Positions 1 to 10,935 of a stretch of 64,000 nt of DNA are shown here, one piece after another. The position numbers were made by a program, and so were the translations under genes. The stretch spans positions 28,646,531-28,710,530 of the forward strand of contig NC_088910.1 in assembly GCF_963576675.1 (NCBI RefSeq), read 5' to 3'. The stretch is from Euphorbia lathyris (Eukaryota > Streptophyta > Magnoliopsida > Malpighiales > Euphorbiaceae). Numbering within the stretch: position 1 is the stretch's first letter; each line of letters starts with the position of its first letter. The notes beneath the pieces are model-generated. The model was not told the DNA's origin. It did not search any database and saw nothing but the letters and a program-made list of their open reading frames with translations.

Positions 1-506
1 TGCATTGCGCTCATCCAGAATTCATCTTCCTCGGCATCAGCGAAGTTCTTAGGTTCCTGAACTGAGACGAAGGCTACATTGCTGAGGTACCTCCTGAGTT
101 GATTCCTCGTCATCAGGGTATTCCCAGCAGAATCAAGGATTGCACTCTCTGAGTGCCCTCTTAGAATCCTTATCTCTTTAGGTAGATTGATGTCTTGTGT
201 TGTCTGTGTTTCAACAATCTCTGCAGAAGTAGACTGGTCAGTGAAAACAATCTTAGGTTCACTCTTACTCTTGGTCAGCCTTTTAGTGAATGACTCAGCA
301 GCTAGTTCTTGGTCAGCAGTTAATGAGTGTGGATCATCCTTGGTCAGTGGCTGGTATCTACCTGCAGGGTTAGTCTCGTCGAACTCAACATGTACTGACT
401 CTTCTAAAACTTGAGTTCGTTTATTGAAAACTCTGTATGCTTTGCTGTTTGTTGAGTAGCCTAAAAAGATAGCCTCGTCAGCTTTTGAGTCAAACTTTCT
501 AAGCTA
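1..506 (-). pseudogene. copia integrase C-terminal and linker region, out of frame with upstream pol
   Basis: Read leftwards in the frame next to the integrase ORF, this stretch is open and gives the usual post-integrase region of copia pol, starting with a segment of the type S-K-A-D-E-A-I-F-L-G-Y. The upstream pol frame leaves this reading near position 505, consistent with loss of one base in a short purine run. No RT motif is reached before the window ends. Confidence is high for identity and moderate for the exact break. Confidence 0.8.
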
Positions 507-1654
507 TCTTTGGTATTCAAAATGAAACATTTACAGCCAAAGGCACGAAAGTATCCAATGTTGGGCTTTCGTCCTTTCCAAAGTTCATAGGGGGTTTTCT
601 TTAATATAGGTCTAACTAGAGCCCTATTAAGAATATAGCACGCTGTGTTAACAGCCTCTCCCCAAAAGTACTTTGGAAGCCTATGCTCATCCAGCATTGT
701 CCTGGCTATTTCTACCAGAGTTCTGTTCTTCCTTTCAACAACCCCATTTTGTTGAGGTGTTCTAGGAGCAAAGAAATTATGGTCAATGCCGTTGGCTTCA
801 CAGAATTCAACAAACTTTTGGTTTTTGAATTCTCCACCATTATCACTTCGGATGTGAGCCAATTTTAGGTCTTTATCATTTTCAATTTTTCTAACCAAAT
901 TTGAAAATGTCTCAAAGGTCTCATCCTTGCTACTCAGCAAGATGACCCAAGTGTACCGAGAGAAGTCATCTACAATGACCAAGGAAAATCTTCTTCCACC
1001 CAGACTCAGCGGCTGGACTGGACCGAAGAGATCCAAGTGTAGTAATTCTAACGGACGCTTAGTTGAGACAATGTTTTTGCTATGAAAAGATTGTTTGGTT
1101 TGTTTTCCAGCTTGGCAAGCGTGGCATAATTGATCTTTTTCAAATTTAAGTTCAGGCAGTCCCTCAACCAATTGCTTTCTTGCTAATTTGGCCAGGAGGT
1201 CCATGCTTACATGACCAAGTCTCCTGTGCCATAGCCAGGAATTTTCTTCCTTTGATACTAAGCATACAGTTTTTGAAAACTTTTTCTCTAAGTCTAGCAT
1301 AAAGACATTATCTATGCGAGGGGCAGTTAAAATTAACTCATTTGTTTTACCCTCATATATTTTACATCCAGTAGCATCAAATATAACTTTTCTCCCATTA
1401 TCACATAGCTGAGCTACGCTGAGTAAGTTATATTTGAGTCCGCTGACTAGGGAGACTGACTCAATAGTAGGATTACCTCCGATGGTTCCTGACCCTACTA
1501 TCTTACCCTTTTTGTTGTCTCCAAAACTTACGCTTCCTCCTCGTTTACGCTCAAATGTGATGAACTGAGTTTCATCACCAGTCATGTGCCTCGAGCATGC
1601 GCTGTCAATATACCACATCTTTGACTTCTCAGCACACCTCAGGCTTACCTGCAT
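461..1654 (-). CDS. copia pol fragment: protease plus integrase
   Basis: A 397-residue reading frame. It begins at the retropepsin active site (W-Y-I-D-S-A, D17; the usual form is D-S-G), followed by C-S-R-H-M-T-G, typical of copia. The pre-integrase zinc-binding HHCC residues are H143, H148, C177 and C180. The integrase core has the DDE triad at D208, D271 and E307, with the expected 35-residue gap between the last two. The last residues (after about 385) are out of register with the family because of a frameshift near position 505. The start methionine is not a natural start: the frame is separated from gag by stops and a frame change at 1655-1815. The product would cut the polyprotein and insert cDNA; this copy looks inactive. 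Confidence 0.92.
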   Translation of the reverse strand: MQVSLRCAEKSKMWYIDSACSRHMTGDETQFITFERKRGGSVSFGDNKKGKIVGSGTIGGNPTIESVSLVSGLKYNLLSVAQLCDNGRKVIFDATGCKIYEGKTNELILTAPRIDNVFMLDLEKKFSKTVCLVSKEENSWLWHRRLGHVSMDLLAKLARKQLVEGLPELKFEKDQLCHACQAGKQTKQSFHSKNIVSTKRPLELLHLDLFGPVQPLSLGGRRFSLVIVDDFSRYTWVILLSSKDETFETFSNLVRKIENDKDLKLAHIRSDNGGEFKNQKFVEFCEANGIDHNFFAPRTPQQNGVVERKNRTLVEIARTMLDEHRLPKYFWGEAVNTACYILNRALVRPILKKTPYELWKGRKPNIGYFRAFGCKCFILNTKDSLESLTQKLTRLSF

Positions 1655-1815
1655 TGTAACTAGTTACTTTTAGGTACCCAATTCTTTTTGGGTCCTTGCT
1701 TGCTAGGTTCAATAGGTAAAGCATCATATTTTATTTTATGGTGGCATACTTTGACAGTATGGCCATTCTTTCCACAAAAGTCACAGCTGACCTTCTGCTT
1801 AGGTTGTCTCACTGA

Positions 1816-3276
1816 CTAGTCAGCACCCCAGTGCTGAGCATGCCAGCACACCTTTGTGGTGTGACCTTTCTTCCCACAGAAGTCACACTGGACATTCCGC
1901 TGGGGATTCCATCTCTGCTGAGTACCTTGGTACTGAGTTCTCAGCGGAATGTTTCTTTTATTTGGAACCTTTAATTGGTTCTGGATAGTTGTGACGTCCT
2001 TTCTTAGTTTCTTTGAAACTGATTGGACTTTAGAGACAGACTCATGTATGATCTTCATGTTGTCATGCAAAGTTGAGTTGTCCTGAAGAAGGTATCTGAG
2101 GTCACTCAGCTTGACCTCTTCAACCTCGTCACCGCGCCTGTTGAGTGCTCTAATTTTCTTATTACACTTTTTGACAAGTGTATAGAGATCACTCAGGGCA
2201 TTACCCATTTCGTTTCTGAGCTGGGAAAGTGGTATTACCTCATTTGATTGCTCCTCATCATCAGATGCAATGGAGGGGTCAGTATGCTCAGAGACGCACG
2301 GCTCAACAAGTTCGTCAGCCATGAAGCAAATATTCGCTGACTCGGTGGCCTCAGCTTCTGTTGATGAGGACTCATCACTGTCGCTCCATGTAGCCACCAT
2401 TGCCTTTTTGCCGTTCTTCTTATCCTTCCTCAGCGTGGGGCAGCTTGACTTGATATGGCCAGTTTGATGACATTCAAAGCATTTGATGGGCTTTGAGTTG
2501 TCTTTCTTGTATTTGCTGTCGTTGGACTCGGCTTTATACTTATCAAACTTTCTGTAAGGCTTTTTAGAGTATTTGTCATTCTTTCTGAACAGCCTTTTCA
2601 TCTTCCTTGTGAACATAGCCATCTCCTCATCATCTGTTGAGCTCCCATCAGTGGAGTCAGCTTTCATGACAAGAGATTTCTGCTTCTTGTCTTCAGACTT
2701 TTCCTTCACCTCGAAGTTTTTCATTGATATCTCATGGGTCAGCAACGAGCCTATGAGTTCATCATATTTGTAGGTGGTTAAGTCCTGAGCTTCCTCAACA
2801 GCGGTCTTCTTTGCTTGCCAATCTTTAGGAAGACTCCTGAGTATCTTTTTGACTTGTTCTTCCTCAGTGAAGATCTTCCCAAGTCTCTTGAGCTCATTGA
2901 TGATGTTGGTAAACCGTGCATTCATGTCAGATATACCCTCATCATTGTTCATTTCGAACAGCTCGTACAGTCTCATCTGCTGGTTCACCTTGGACTCCTT
3001 TAATTTATTGGTTCCCTCGTAGGTGACCTCCAGCTTCTTCCAGATCTCTTGCGCCGACTCACAACCTGGGATTTTATTATATTCTGCAGCATCGAGCGCA
3101 CAGTGAAGCATATTTATAGCCGAAGCATGATTTTGTAGCTTCTTGAGATCATCCTCTGTCCATTTGGCCTCAGCTTTAACGACTGTTTGGCCAGCCACAA
3201 CTTCGACAGGTACAAATGGGCCTTGGACTATGGATAGCCAGACACTCATGTTTGTAGCCTGAATAAAATTTTTCAT
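1816..3276 (-). CDS. copia gag polyprotein (UBN2-type)
   Basis: A 486-residue frame. The first ~190 residues are a copia gag (UBN2/retrotran_gag) domain with the typical block around A-Q-E-I-W-K-K-L and the R-F-x-x-I-I-N-E-L region. A basic, acidic-patched linker follows. There are two CCHC knuckles: C-F-E-C-H-Q-T-G-H-I-K-S-S-C near residue 270 and C-D-F-C-G-K-K-G-H-T-T-K-V-C near residue 465. An in-frame TAG ends the ORF, but the same frame continues leftwards (about 1815-1665) through a third CCHC knuckle before another TAG. Gag forms the particle and binds RNA. The gag start lies about 170 bp inside the PBS, a normal leader length. Confidence 0.92.
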   Translation of the reverse strand: MKNFIQATNMSVWLSIVQGPFVPVEVVAGQTVVKAEAKWTEDDLKKLQNHASAINMLHCALDAAEYNKIPGCESAQEIWKKLEVTYEGTNKLKESKVNQQMRLYELFEMNNDEGISDMNARFTNIINELKRLGKIFTEEEQVKKILRSLPKDWQAKKTAVEEAQDLTTYKYDELIGSLLTHEISMKNFEVKEKSEDKKQKSLVMKADSTDGSSTDDEEMAMFTRKMKRLFRKNDKYSKKPYRKFDKYKAESNDSKYKKDNSKPIKCFECHQTGHIKSSCPTLRKDKKNGKKAMVATWSDSDESSSTEAEATESANICFMADELVEPCVSEHTDPSIASDDEEQSNEVIPLSQLRNEMGNALSDLYTLVKKCNKKIRALNRRGDEVEEVKLSDLRYLLQDNSTLHDNMKIIHESVSKVQSVSKKLRKDVTTIQNQLKVPNKRNIPLRTQYQGTQQRWNPQRNVQCDFCGKKGHTTKVCWHAQHWGAD

Positions 3277-3447
3277 CCTATTCTTTCAGAAGGTATAGTT
3301 AGACCCGAAGAATAGGGGAGGCCGAGTAATGGACAGCCCCTCAGGTAAGATCTGAGTTGTTTGGTTTCCTGGGAGAAATCGAGTGCTGTTTTCGCCCATA
3401 GTGGGGATCAGCTCAAGGTGGTTAAACCTTTTACAGTGAGCTTTTAA

Positions 3448-3459
3448 GCTCTGATACCA
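3448..3459 (-). other. primer-binding site of the copia element
   Basis: On the minus strand the bases read TGGTATCAGAGC, the standard plant PBS complementary to the 3' end of initiator tRNA-Met. It lies two bases inside the LTR edge at 3462, which fixes element orientation and LTR boundary. Confidence 0.93.
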
Positions 3460-3461
3460 CT

Positions 3462-4803
3462 TGTTGGTCCCTTATAACGTTACAAGTATAGTTCCAAGGG
3501 GGGGTTAGGAACTATTTAAAAAAATTTAAGCTTAGGGAAGACTTCTTTTTCGTTAGAAAAAGGTTTGGACAGCGGCGCTGAGTGAATAGCAAGATACTGG
3601 CTTAGTCAACTAGTGACTAGGTTATTTTCTTTACTTGAGTCAGGAGATAGCAATTAGAGTCTATTCCTGAGCTCGGATATTCAACGCGCACAACTCAGCT
3701 TGACCTCTTTACTTGGTCAGTTTTTGTTTAAGCAAGCAATAAATATATAAAGGAGTTAAAGGTTAGAAATATGTTACTCAGCAGATTTATCCAGGTTCGG
3801 CCTCCGAGCTTACGTCCTGTCCCCGGAACACGTTCCGAGATTTCGAATTCTCTACTGAGCTCTTTAACGGTAGAGCATCAAACCTTTTACAATCTTAGCA
3901 ACTGAGTATAACAAGAGTACCTTCCTCTATACCTCTACTCAATCCTAATCTCTCGCTGAGTACTATAACCGAGTACTCAGCCTCTCCTTTCTAATCTCTA
4001 GAAATGATAAGTGTTTGTCCTAAACAATGATTGCTAAGACACCTTAGATGATTGAATAATCACTCTAGACTTTTACACAAAAGATATGAAATTTAGTGTA
4101 AGATTGCTTTGCTTTTTGCTTGCAGAACTTGCGTAGAAATTTGGTCAGCGTAATGGCTTGATCAAGTTCTGTGTTGAATGAAGCTTCTGATGGCACTATT
4201 TATAGAGACGTCTTGAGGCATCGGTCATTTCGAATTTCGAAATAACCGTTGGAGGGAAACGGCTTCCTGTCGTTGTCATCCTGACTTGCTCAGAGCTCTC
4301 GGCCAATCAGATTTGAGTATCTTCTGTCCTCGGTCAGCTTTTGGTCAGCTCGGCAGAGTGTCTCTCCATTTATGGTAATGTCAACTAGACAGCATACTGT
4401 GTCGTCTGAACTTTACCCAAAGTGGAAACACTTTGTCTGGAAGTTTTCCTTAGCCAGCTGCTGTCTTGTACGCTTTGTCGAATCAACTCAGCAGCTTCGT
4501 TCCGAAGTTGTTCCCTGAAGGTCTTCTAGATCCTTCTTCCGCTGAGTTGCGTTTTGTCAATAACGACAACGTTTTGACATTCACGGGCCGAGTTGTCTTG
4601 AATAGTTTGACTTGGGCTTTGACTCTTGTATTGAGCTTGGGCCTTTTAATCCTTATGTCTTATAAGCAATTTTTAACTCAACATTGAACAAACACATTAG
4701 TAGAATAAATCAAAGCATTTAAACTTAGTGTGTTTAGAATATGTTTTTAATTATACTTAAACAATTTTTTCAAATCAAAATTATGTGGAAAGGTGTTTCA
4801 ACA
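3462..4803 (-). repeat. copia 5' LTR (1342 bp)
   Basis: On the + strand it starts TGTTGGTCCC and ends GTTTCAACA, giving TGTTG/CAACA inverted termini. It is homologous along its length to the solo LTR at 25572-26906. The minus-strand promoter is probably the CTATAAATAG sequence (+ strand about 4197-4206). The five bases after it (AAGTA, 4804-4808) should be one half of the target duplication; the other half is off-window. Confidence 0.93.
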
Positions 4804-4872
4804 AAGTAAACCACAGTCCTTTATCTGAAAATTAGTGAAACCACAAGGGTTTTATCTGAACTTTACCCTTTT
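4804..4872. repeat. end of a MITE, cut by the copia insertion
   Basis: This stretch matches the right terminal repeat of the MITE at 58101-58599 (shared blocks AAGTAAACCACAGTCC and TTATCTGAAAATTAGTGAAA). It starts exactly at the LTR edge, so the copia element most likely inserted inside a copy of this MITE and the remainder should lie beyond the 3' LTR off-window. Confidence 0.75.
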
Positions 4873-5067
4873 TAATATCCTAAAGCTTATTCCACAACCA
4901 TTATATGAGAGAGAATATTCATCAATGTAAAATCATTAGTTTGACTCTATATTAATTGTATTTCTTAATTTTATCCGAAACACTTTAGAATGCATTATAT
5001 AATGGAACCGATGAGGGAGTAGTATATATAGGTGGCGGACAATACTTCAACTAGTATATATGCTATA
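4873..5067. other. AT-rich spacer, nothing recognised
   Basis: Low-complexity AT-rich sequence between the MITE fragment and the retroposed copy. No reading frame or repeat structure stands out. Confidence 0.6.
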
Positions 5068-5081
5068 CTATATTAGATGCT

Positions 5082-5697
5082 TTTTTTTTTTTATAGAAAC
5101 GTTTATATCTTTAATAGATGAATAAACAAGTACAACAAGAAAAACACATGGAATGAAACCTTACAAGAACCATAAAGGCACTAAAACGACTACAAAGAGC
5201 AAAAATAACCATAAAAGACATTAAAAACATAAAAGAACAACAACATTTATACTTCTCGTAATTCCAAATCCATAGAAAAGCATATGCAAACCATTCATCA
5301 TCATTTAAGCTGATCTGAACATTCAGATGTGAATCCTTTCTTTTGTTGCAACCACGTAGATCCATTAATCTACGAACAAGATAAATTGTTTCCGCTCGTG
5401 CTAAATTCAAAAAAAGTATAAACGAAAGAATAATGGAGAGCCGATACAATTCAGACGAATAAAGAGATCAGATGAAGTATATAAACACAGACAGAAAAAA
5501 ACAATAAAAAACACAGTAAATCTAACCGGTGGAATGAGGAAGAAGGAAGACAAACTTCTCTCTTCCTCTTTAAAGAAAGTTGTGTATTTGATAGATGATG
5601 AGGCCTTGAGAAAAGATAAGGACAGAAATGAGAAGAAATTAAGAGGAGGGAGTTGTACGGTTTTCTTCAAAACCTCAGAATCTCTTTAGAGCAGTTC
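5082..5697 (-). mobile_element. retroposed sequence with poly(A) tail and 14-bp target duplication
   Basis: The segment is bounded by a perfect direct repeat CTATATTAGATGCT (5068-5081 and 5698-5711). A poly(T) run begins at 5082, so read on the minus strand it ends in poly(A). This is the signature of LINE-mediated retroposition. The ~605-bp body has two short open frames on the minus strand (5407-5670 and 5111-5449), neither of a family I recognise, and no clear tRNA-like A/B boxes. It is probably a processed copy of an mRNA or non-coding RNA, or an unknown SINE. Confidence 0.82.
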
Positions 5698-5734
5698 CTA
5701 TATTAGATGCTCTTAATCATTAGGGATAAGATAC

Positions 5735-6250
5735 AAAAATATTCATAATATTTATGGTCATGAGCAAATTGACCTCTAACGTCTAAAATGGTGCTATTTT
5801 ATCCCTAACTTTGGCACGAATAGCAAATTTACCCATAACATTATTAAGTCGGGTCAATTTGAGAAATAATTCATCAAACTGTTTTCTCGGTCATGAATTT
5901 TGTCATCTACACTTTACATGTGAGTCATTTTATCAGTCATTAGTAATAGACCATAAACATATGATTAAATATGAAAGAAAAATCAAAATATACTGTCTAT
6001 TATACGAGTTGGACAAAAAAAATTCAAAATATTTCACCGAATTTGTAAATATTAATCTTCAATCATATTATTAAATCACAGAAAATATGAAATCTTTTTT
6101 TAAATAAACTGATCAACAATTGGTGCAGAATAAAGAACAAAATATATGTGTTTTTTAATAATGTCTAAAATTGACCCAATTTACCAATATTATGGGTAAA
6201 ATTGTTCTTAATTGTCAACATTATAGGTAAAATTGTACTATTTATTCATT
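5735..6250. repeat. degenerate inverted-repeat element (MITE-like)
   Basis: The left part (about 5817-5865, GCAAATTTACCCATAACATT and GGGTCAATTT) is an imperfect inverted copy of the right part (about 6168-6215, AAAATTGACCC and ATGGGTAAAATTG). Ends are too diverged for me to place a target duplication. The interior is AT-rich and non-coding. Confidence 0.5.
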
Positions 6251-6719
6251 GCATTCCATTATACAAATCAATATAGAGTATTTCATGCCTAAATTTAATA
6301 AATCTTAGAATGTTAAAAAACACATCAATTAAAATAAAAATTTAATACCTAAATTTTTAAAAAGCTAAAACGATTTATATTTGAAAAAACAACAACTTGC
6401 TAAAATGAATTATAAAACAAATTTAAAACATTTAAACAACTTACTATATTTTAAGAATGGATATGTATTTATTTAAAAAAAAAAGAATGGATATGTACAG
6501 TTTACCAAAAAAACAAATGTACAGACTAAACTAAAAAATATATATAATATTTTATTATGGAAAATGTTTTTTTTTTTTTTTTTTTTTTGAGGAAGAAAAT
6601 GTATAATGTTAAACTTAGAGGATAAGAAAGGTCTAGAAATTTGTTGTCACATAAATAAATGACTTTTTGATAATTGAGTGACCCCAGTCCAGCCCCCAAC
6701 TTTCCCAGGTTCCATCAAA
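6251..6719 (+). other. AT-rich sequence upstream of the ATS3-like gene
   Basis: Low-complexity sequence with A and T runs (a T run at 6567-6588). It should contain the gene's promoter, but I see no element clear enough to name. Confidence 0.5.
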
Positions 6720-8337
6720 ATGATCAACGCCGTTTGTTCCCTTCTCCTTTGCCTTGCTTTTCTGTTTCCCCTATCTGAAGCGGAACCGATCCCTCTTCAC
6801 CCTCAAGCTTTAGACTCTTTCAATCTCAGTTTAATCCAGGTACTCTCTCCTCTCTATTCCTTCTCTCTTTTCGTAATTTTCATCTGCTATTCTGCTTAAT
6901 TTAGTTTTACTGACGATTTTTTTTTTTTGTTTTTAAAGAATGTTGGGAGCTGTTCCTACAAGGTCAGCATATCAACAAGCTGTTCTTCACCCGTATACAC
7001 CCGCGATCTGATTAGTCTTGCTTTCGGCGATGCTTATGGCAATCAGGTTTTGTTTTGCTCCCTTTTTCTCCCCTAATTTTGCCTTTATTTTCTTCCCCCA
7101 ATTTTGGATCCATATAGAACTGGTAGAATTGATATTTTTGAATCTGAACTTTTGCTTATATAATATATATTACGTTTTTTTAATAAATTAGCATCCTTAA
7201 ATCTTGAAGATGGTAATGACGTGTCCTGTTCTGAACCCTTAAATAGTTGTGTATCACTAAACCTGAAATACACAATATCTTCCTCGTGGGATTAAAAATG
7301 ACACGAGACTCCCAATATTTTATAATTAATTGAAATAAAAATCCTCAGGCCCTGATGATTTTGGTGATTTGATTTTGGTGTATTGAATTTTTGAATCTTT
7401 CATTTCAACAGATCGATTGAATTGAATTCTCGATCTTTTACTTTTTATCATACTAAATTTTGATGATCAGAAAAGTCAGATTTTTAAACATAAAAATCAG
7501 TTAACAAAACACTATTGGTTTCATATAGGCTCAAAATTTAGATTTTTAATGTTTTTAATAGTTTGTTGCTATAAAGAAATATAAAAATCTCATTTCAAAC
7601 CATAAAAAATACAATTTGAGACACAAAACAAATTAGTAATGTTCTTTAACTGAATTAAACTAATTGGACAAGCAATGACTTAATGTGAAAATAAATAAAT
7701 CATTAAGGGTCTGATGATTTTAAATTAAAAATCAGTAGTTCAATCCATCAAAGTCATAATCATCAGAGTCTCAGGATGCTTTTTGCCTTAATTTAAGCCA
7801 AATATAAAGGAAAAGTTCATTTGAAGTTACAACTTACAATGATTCGATATACTAATCATTGGAATGCAGTTTTACCTAAAAAGATACTCATTCTGTGCTG
7901 TAGCTGATTACTTTACCACTGATATTTTGTTATTAATTAGTAGTGAAATGTTGTTAAAATGGTTCTGGAGTTAAAATATGACTCTGAAATGCATATATAA
8001 TCAGATTTATGCACCAAGATTGGATGATCTACCGAGCAGGACATTCGAACATTGTTCTACTGATACATTCCAGATAAGAGGACCATGTGCATATCAGATA
8101 TGCTATGTGTATCTTTACCGGAGTGGACCAGATGGGTGGAAGCCAACGACTGTGCAGATTTCTGGTTCTAATCAATACCCTGTTACGTTTAAGTACAACG
8201 TTTTCATTCCGGGTGATACTTGGTATGGATTTAATTTGTGCCAGAGGGGTTCTTCTGCAAATCTAAAGCCAAGTCGAGGATGGTTTGTATCTGCTGTTAT
8301 TGCAGTGTTATCAGTTTTCTCTAGTAAATTTTCTTAG
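6720..8337 (+). CDS. ATS3: embryo-specific ATS3-like protein (PLAT/LH2-like), 3 exons
   Basis: Coding exons are 6720-6839, 6939-7046 and 8005-8337, with GT-AG introns of 99 and 958 bp; all junctions are in phase 0 and give 186 residues. Residues 1-22 are a hydrophobic signal peptide. The core contains N-V-G-S-C-S-Y, a Y-T-R-D-L-I-S-L-A-F-G-D-A-Y-G-N segment, then Y-A-P-R-L-D-D, C-S-T-D-T-F-Q-I-R-G-P-C and Y-G-F-N-L-C, all hallmarks of the plant ATS3 family, with several paired cysteines for a secreted fold. The C terminus has a hydrophobic stretch (G-W-F-V-S-A-V-I-A-V-L-S-V-F), so it may be membrane- or GPI-anchored. ATS3 was named for embryo expression; its biochemical role is not established. 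I chose the ATG at 6720 because it opens directly into the signal peptide. Assigning ATS3A or ATS3B would need a phylogeny. Confidence 0.9.
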
Positions 8338-9401
8338 TAGATGATCTGAAATTAATGTTAAGCTGTACTACAGGTGAATTTCTATTACTTTTTAATAGTT
8401 GTGGATGAAAATGAAGTGATATTTTCTGGTTTCAGCTACATCAGCTTATGGTGCTAGTAGCTGATTGATACTAGTCTTGTGATTTGTGGAACTTTTGCTT
8501 TTCGTTAACATATAGTATGATATATGTAAGGATTCCAAATTTTCTTCCTCAAATCACTATAGTGATGGATATTAGGAAGAATTGCTTTGAGTTTTCGATC
8601 TCCAAAATTATGGATATCAAGGATATGTGCCCGTTAAACTTGCTTAAAATGTGTCATTAGTTCCTCAGTCCGCATGCCAGAGTAATACTCTGGGAGATTA
8701 GGACAAGGTAAAATGTGTATCACTTTATGTAAGTCCAAGAGGCTAATAGATTTTTTTTAATTAGTTGAGGGGGGTTTAATAGGTTATATTAAGTAAATTT
8801 AAAGGGTCAATAAGTGAAGGTAAAAGCATCTTAATTTTTTTTTTCTGTTTGGTACGATTTGCTGTTTGTTGTTGGAGATGCTGCTTTTCTAAAAAGCAGA
8901 GATTCTCTGTTTTTGTAAAAGACTACTTTTCAGATGTAAAAGTCAAACAGTATATCTCTAACTAAATACTTAAAACTTTCCATTTTGAAGTGGAAATGCA
9001 AACATGAACATGAAAATGAGCAACCAAATATATAATGATGGAGTCAAGTTGGCTTGTAAGTTTAAGTTTATTCAAAATGTTTTTATTAAAGTTGTTTAAA
9101 GTATGATGTTTGAGAGTGGATAAATGTTTGACTGATTGAACAAAAAAATATGGAAGTTGCAAATTGAATTGGTATTAATATTTATTTCGAGCAAATACAA
9201 AAGTTGGATTGTGAGAACAAGAGATATGTTTGTTTAGTTTAATTCTTTGTTTGGTTTAATTGTTGATACATGTTATTAGCTATTTATTATTTGTTGTGGT
9301 AGGTATTTGGTAAAAGTTAGCTAGGTTTTTTTTTTATAAAATAGTTATTGGCTCGTGTTTTATTATTTGAAGAAAGAAAGCAAAAAAGAACTACAAAAAG
9401 A
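8338..9401. other. 3' flank of ATS3-like gene, with a dispersed repeat
   Basis: The 3' UTR probably ends before about 8540. About 8846-9030 carries a repeat (GATTTGCTGTTTGTTGTTG, AAAAGCAGAGATTCTCTG) also seen at 17300-17520 and, inverted, at 17870-18168. No gene found. Confidence 0.55.
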
Positions 9402-9772
9402 AGAGAATTGAAAATTTAATTCCATGGTTAAACAAGTCTCTTTTGTCTGTGAGAGGTGTTGTCGGTTCCTGTTCGTGAGCGGTTTTCTCTTCGTCTGGTT
9501 CCTTTTTGTTTTTTTCGGCAAGGTCTTGCTTCTCTGTTTTTTTTGCTTTGTGTGTGTTGAAATCGTTTTTCTTGTGGATCTATCTTGAGGTTCTTTATTT
9601 TGTTTTCTCTATTTGTTTGCGGGACTCCCTTCTTCGAAAGTCGAGCGATGGAGTTTGGTTGGTTTTCTTATTGAGCTTTGGATCTGGTGATTTATACAAC
9701 AGTTACCTTTTGAATTTTGTTGGTTTTGCTGTGTTTTGTGTGATTTTCTTCTCTTTGGTTATTCGAAGTGTC

Positions 9773-10935
9773 ATGGATTTAGGGTTAGAAAATTTGCAAA
9801 TTACAAAGGCAGAGAGTGATGGTATTGATATCTTTGAATCATCAGACACTCCTGGTGTTAAGGATAATGGTTTATCTTTGATTGAGAGATTTGCAACTGA
9901 TAAATCAATTAACTTTAATGTTATGAGGAATCGATTAGCAGCATTATGGAGACATGGGTGCGGAGTCTCTATTACAGAGTTTGAAGATAATCTGTATCTT
10001 TTTTAATTCTTCCACGTGGTCGATAAAGAGCGTGTCTTAGTCGGAGGCCCTTGGGCATTTGATAATCATCTTCTTCTCTTGAATCACTGGATAGGTTTGC
10101 AATTGCCTCAGTCAGTGCATCTGTATGAAGCAGAATTCAAGTTCATGATTTACCAATTGGTGCTATGTCTGAAGGTGCCGGACAACAATTAGGCAACTTT
10201 ATTCGGAGATTTATCGAGTATGATAGCAATAATATCTCTGGTTTGAGGAAGCAGTATATGCGGATTAGAGTGGCAGTGGATACCCGCCAGCCGCTGAAAA
10301 GGTGCAAGAAAGTGAAGAAGGCACAAAGTGAGATTTTTGTTCATTTTAAATATGAACGATCGCCTAATTTTTCCTGTATTTGTGGCTTGATAGGCCATAC
10401 TGGTCGTTTCTGTGAAAAGTTATTTGGTCCAAATTCAGATGGGCTGAAACGGGAATGAGGTGAATGGTTGAAGGCATCGGGAAGGAGAGGTGGAGATCAA
10501 ATAGGTGCTTGTTGGTTACGTGAACTTGGTATTGGTGGCAATGATGGAGATAGATTTTATGGATGTAATAAAGATCCCAGACAGATATCATCATCTATTC
10601 CTGAAAATATGGGTTGTAGTACTAGTTCTAGTCCGGGTCAGAAGCTTACTATTTCAAAGATTCCTAGTGTTCAACATGGGATTGAGGAAGCAGTTGTGGA
10701 GGTTGAGGAGCATGGGTTGTTGGAGTTACATGAAGAAAAGAAAAGAAGAAGACAGGATAATGTTCAGGCTATGGATAATGTATTGAAGGAAAATGCTTGT
10801 CGTAATGTTATGGAAATGGGGAATAAAGTAGAAAACTCAACGAAGAACGTTTCTTCTTTGGTAAGCAAGGATAAGACGAGCTTCATCACAGATGATTCGA
10901 CGAGGTCTGCAATTCAGGCCCGCTGGCCTCAATAA
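9773..10935 (+). pseudogene. LINE ORF1 (DUF4283 / zinc-knuckle protein)
   Basis: The start at 9773 (M-D-L-G-L-E-N) opens the DUF4283 domain, with R-N-R-L-A-A-L-W-R, an in-frame TAA at 10004-10006, then F-H-V-V-D-K-E-R-V-L and G-G-P-W-A-F-D. A frameshift near 10140 is followed by A-G-Q-Q-L-G-N-F-I and a zinc knuckle at about 10374-10412. The knuckle reads S-C-I-C-G-L-I-G-H-T-G-R-F-C; the first cysteine of the usual C-x2-C pair has shifted, so it is probably non-functional. A hydrophilic tail runs to 10935. The intact protein would bind LINE RNA. Confidence 0.85.

Larger units (their letters stand above)
1..4803 (-). mobile_element. Ty1/copia retrotransposon, 5' half (3' part lies off the left edge)
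   Basis: In element order (right to left) I see a 5' LTR, a tRNA-iMet type primer-binding site, a leader, gag, then protease and integrase; RT/RNase H and the 3' LTR would lie beyond position 1. The protease-integrase-before-RT order and the gag domain are Ty1/copia. Several retroviral-type CCHC knuckles, a stop between gag and pol and an LTR of about 1.3 kb suggest a Sirevirus-like lineage, which is inference. Frames are broken by in-frame stops and at least one frameshift, so this copy is not autonomous. A solo LTR of the same family sits at 25572-26906, and another family member enters at the right edge. Confidence 0.93.

Noticed and set aside
6678..6719. Upstream start for the ATS3-like protein
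   Set aside because: The frame there has only a GTG; the ATG at 6720 directly precedes the signal peptide.
9506..9772. Hydrophobic N-terminal extension of LINE ORF1
   Set aside because: T-rich 5' UTR read as protein; the domain starts with the ATG at 9773.
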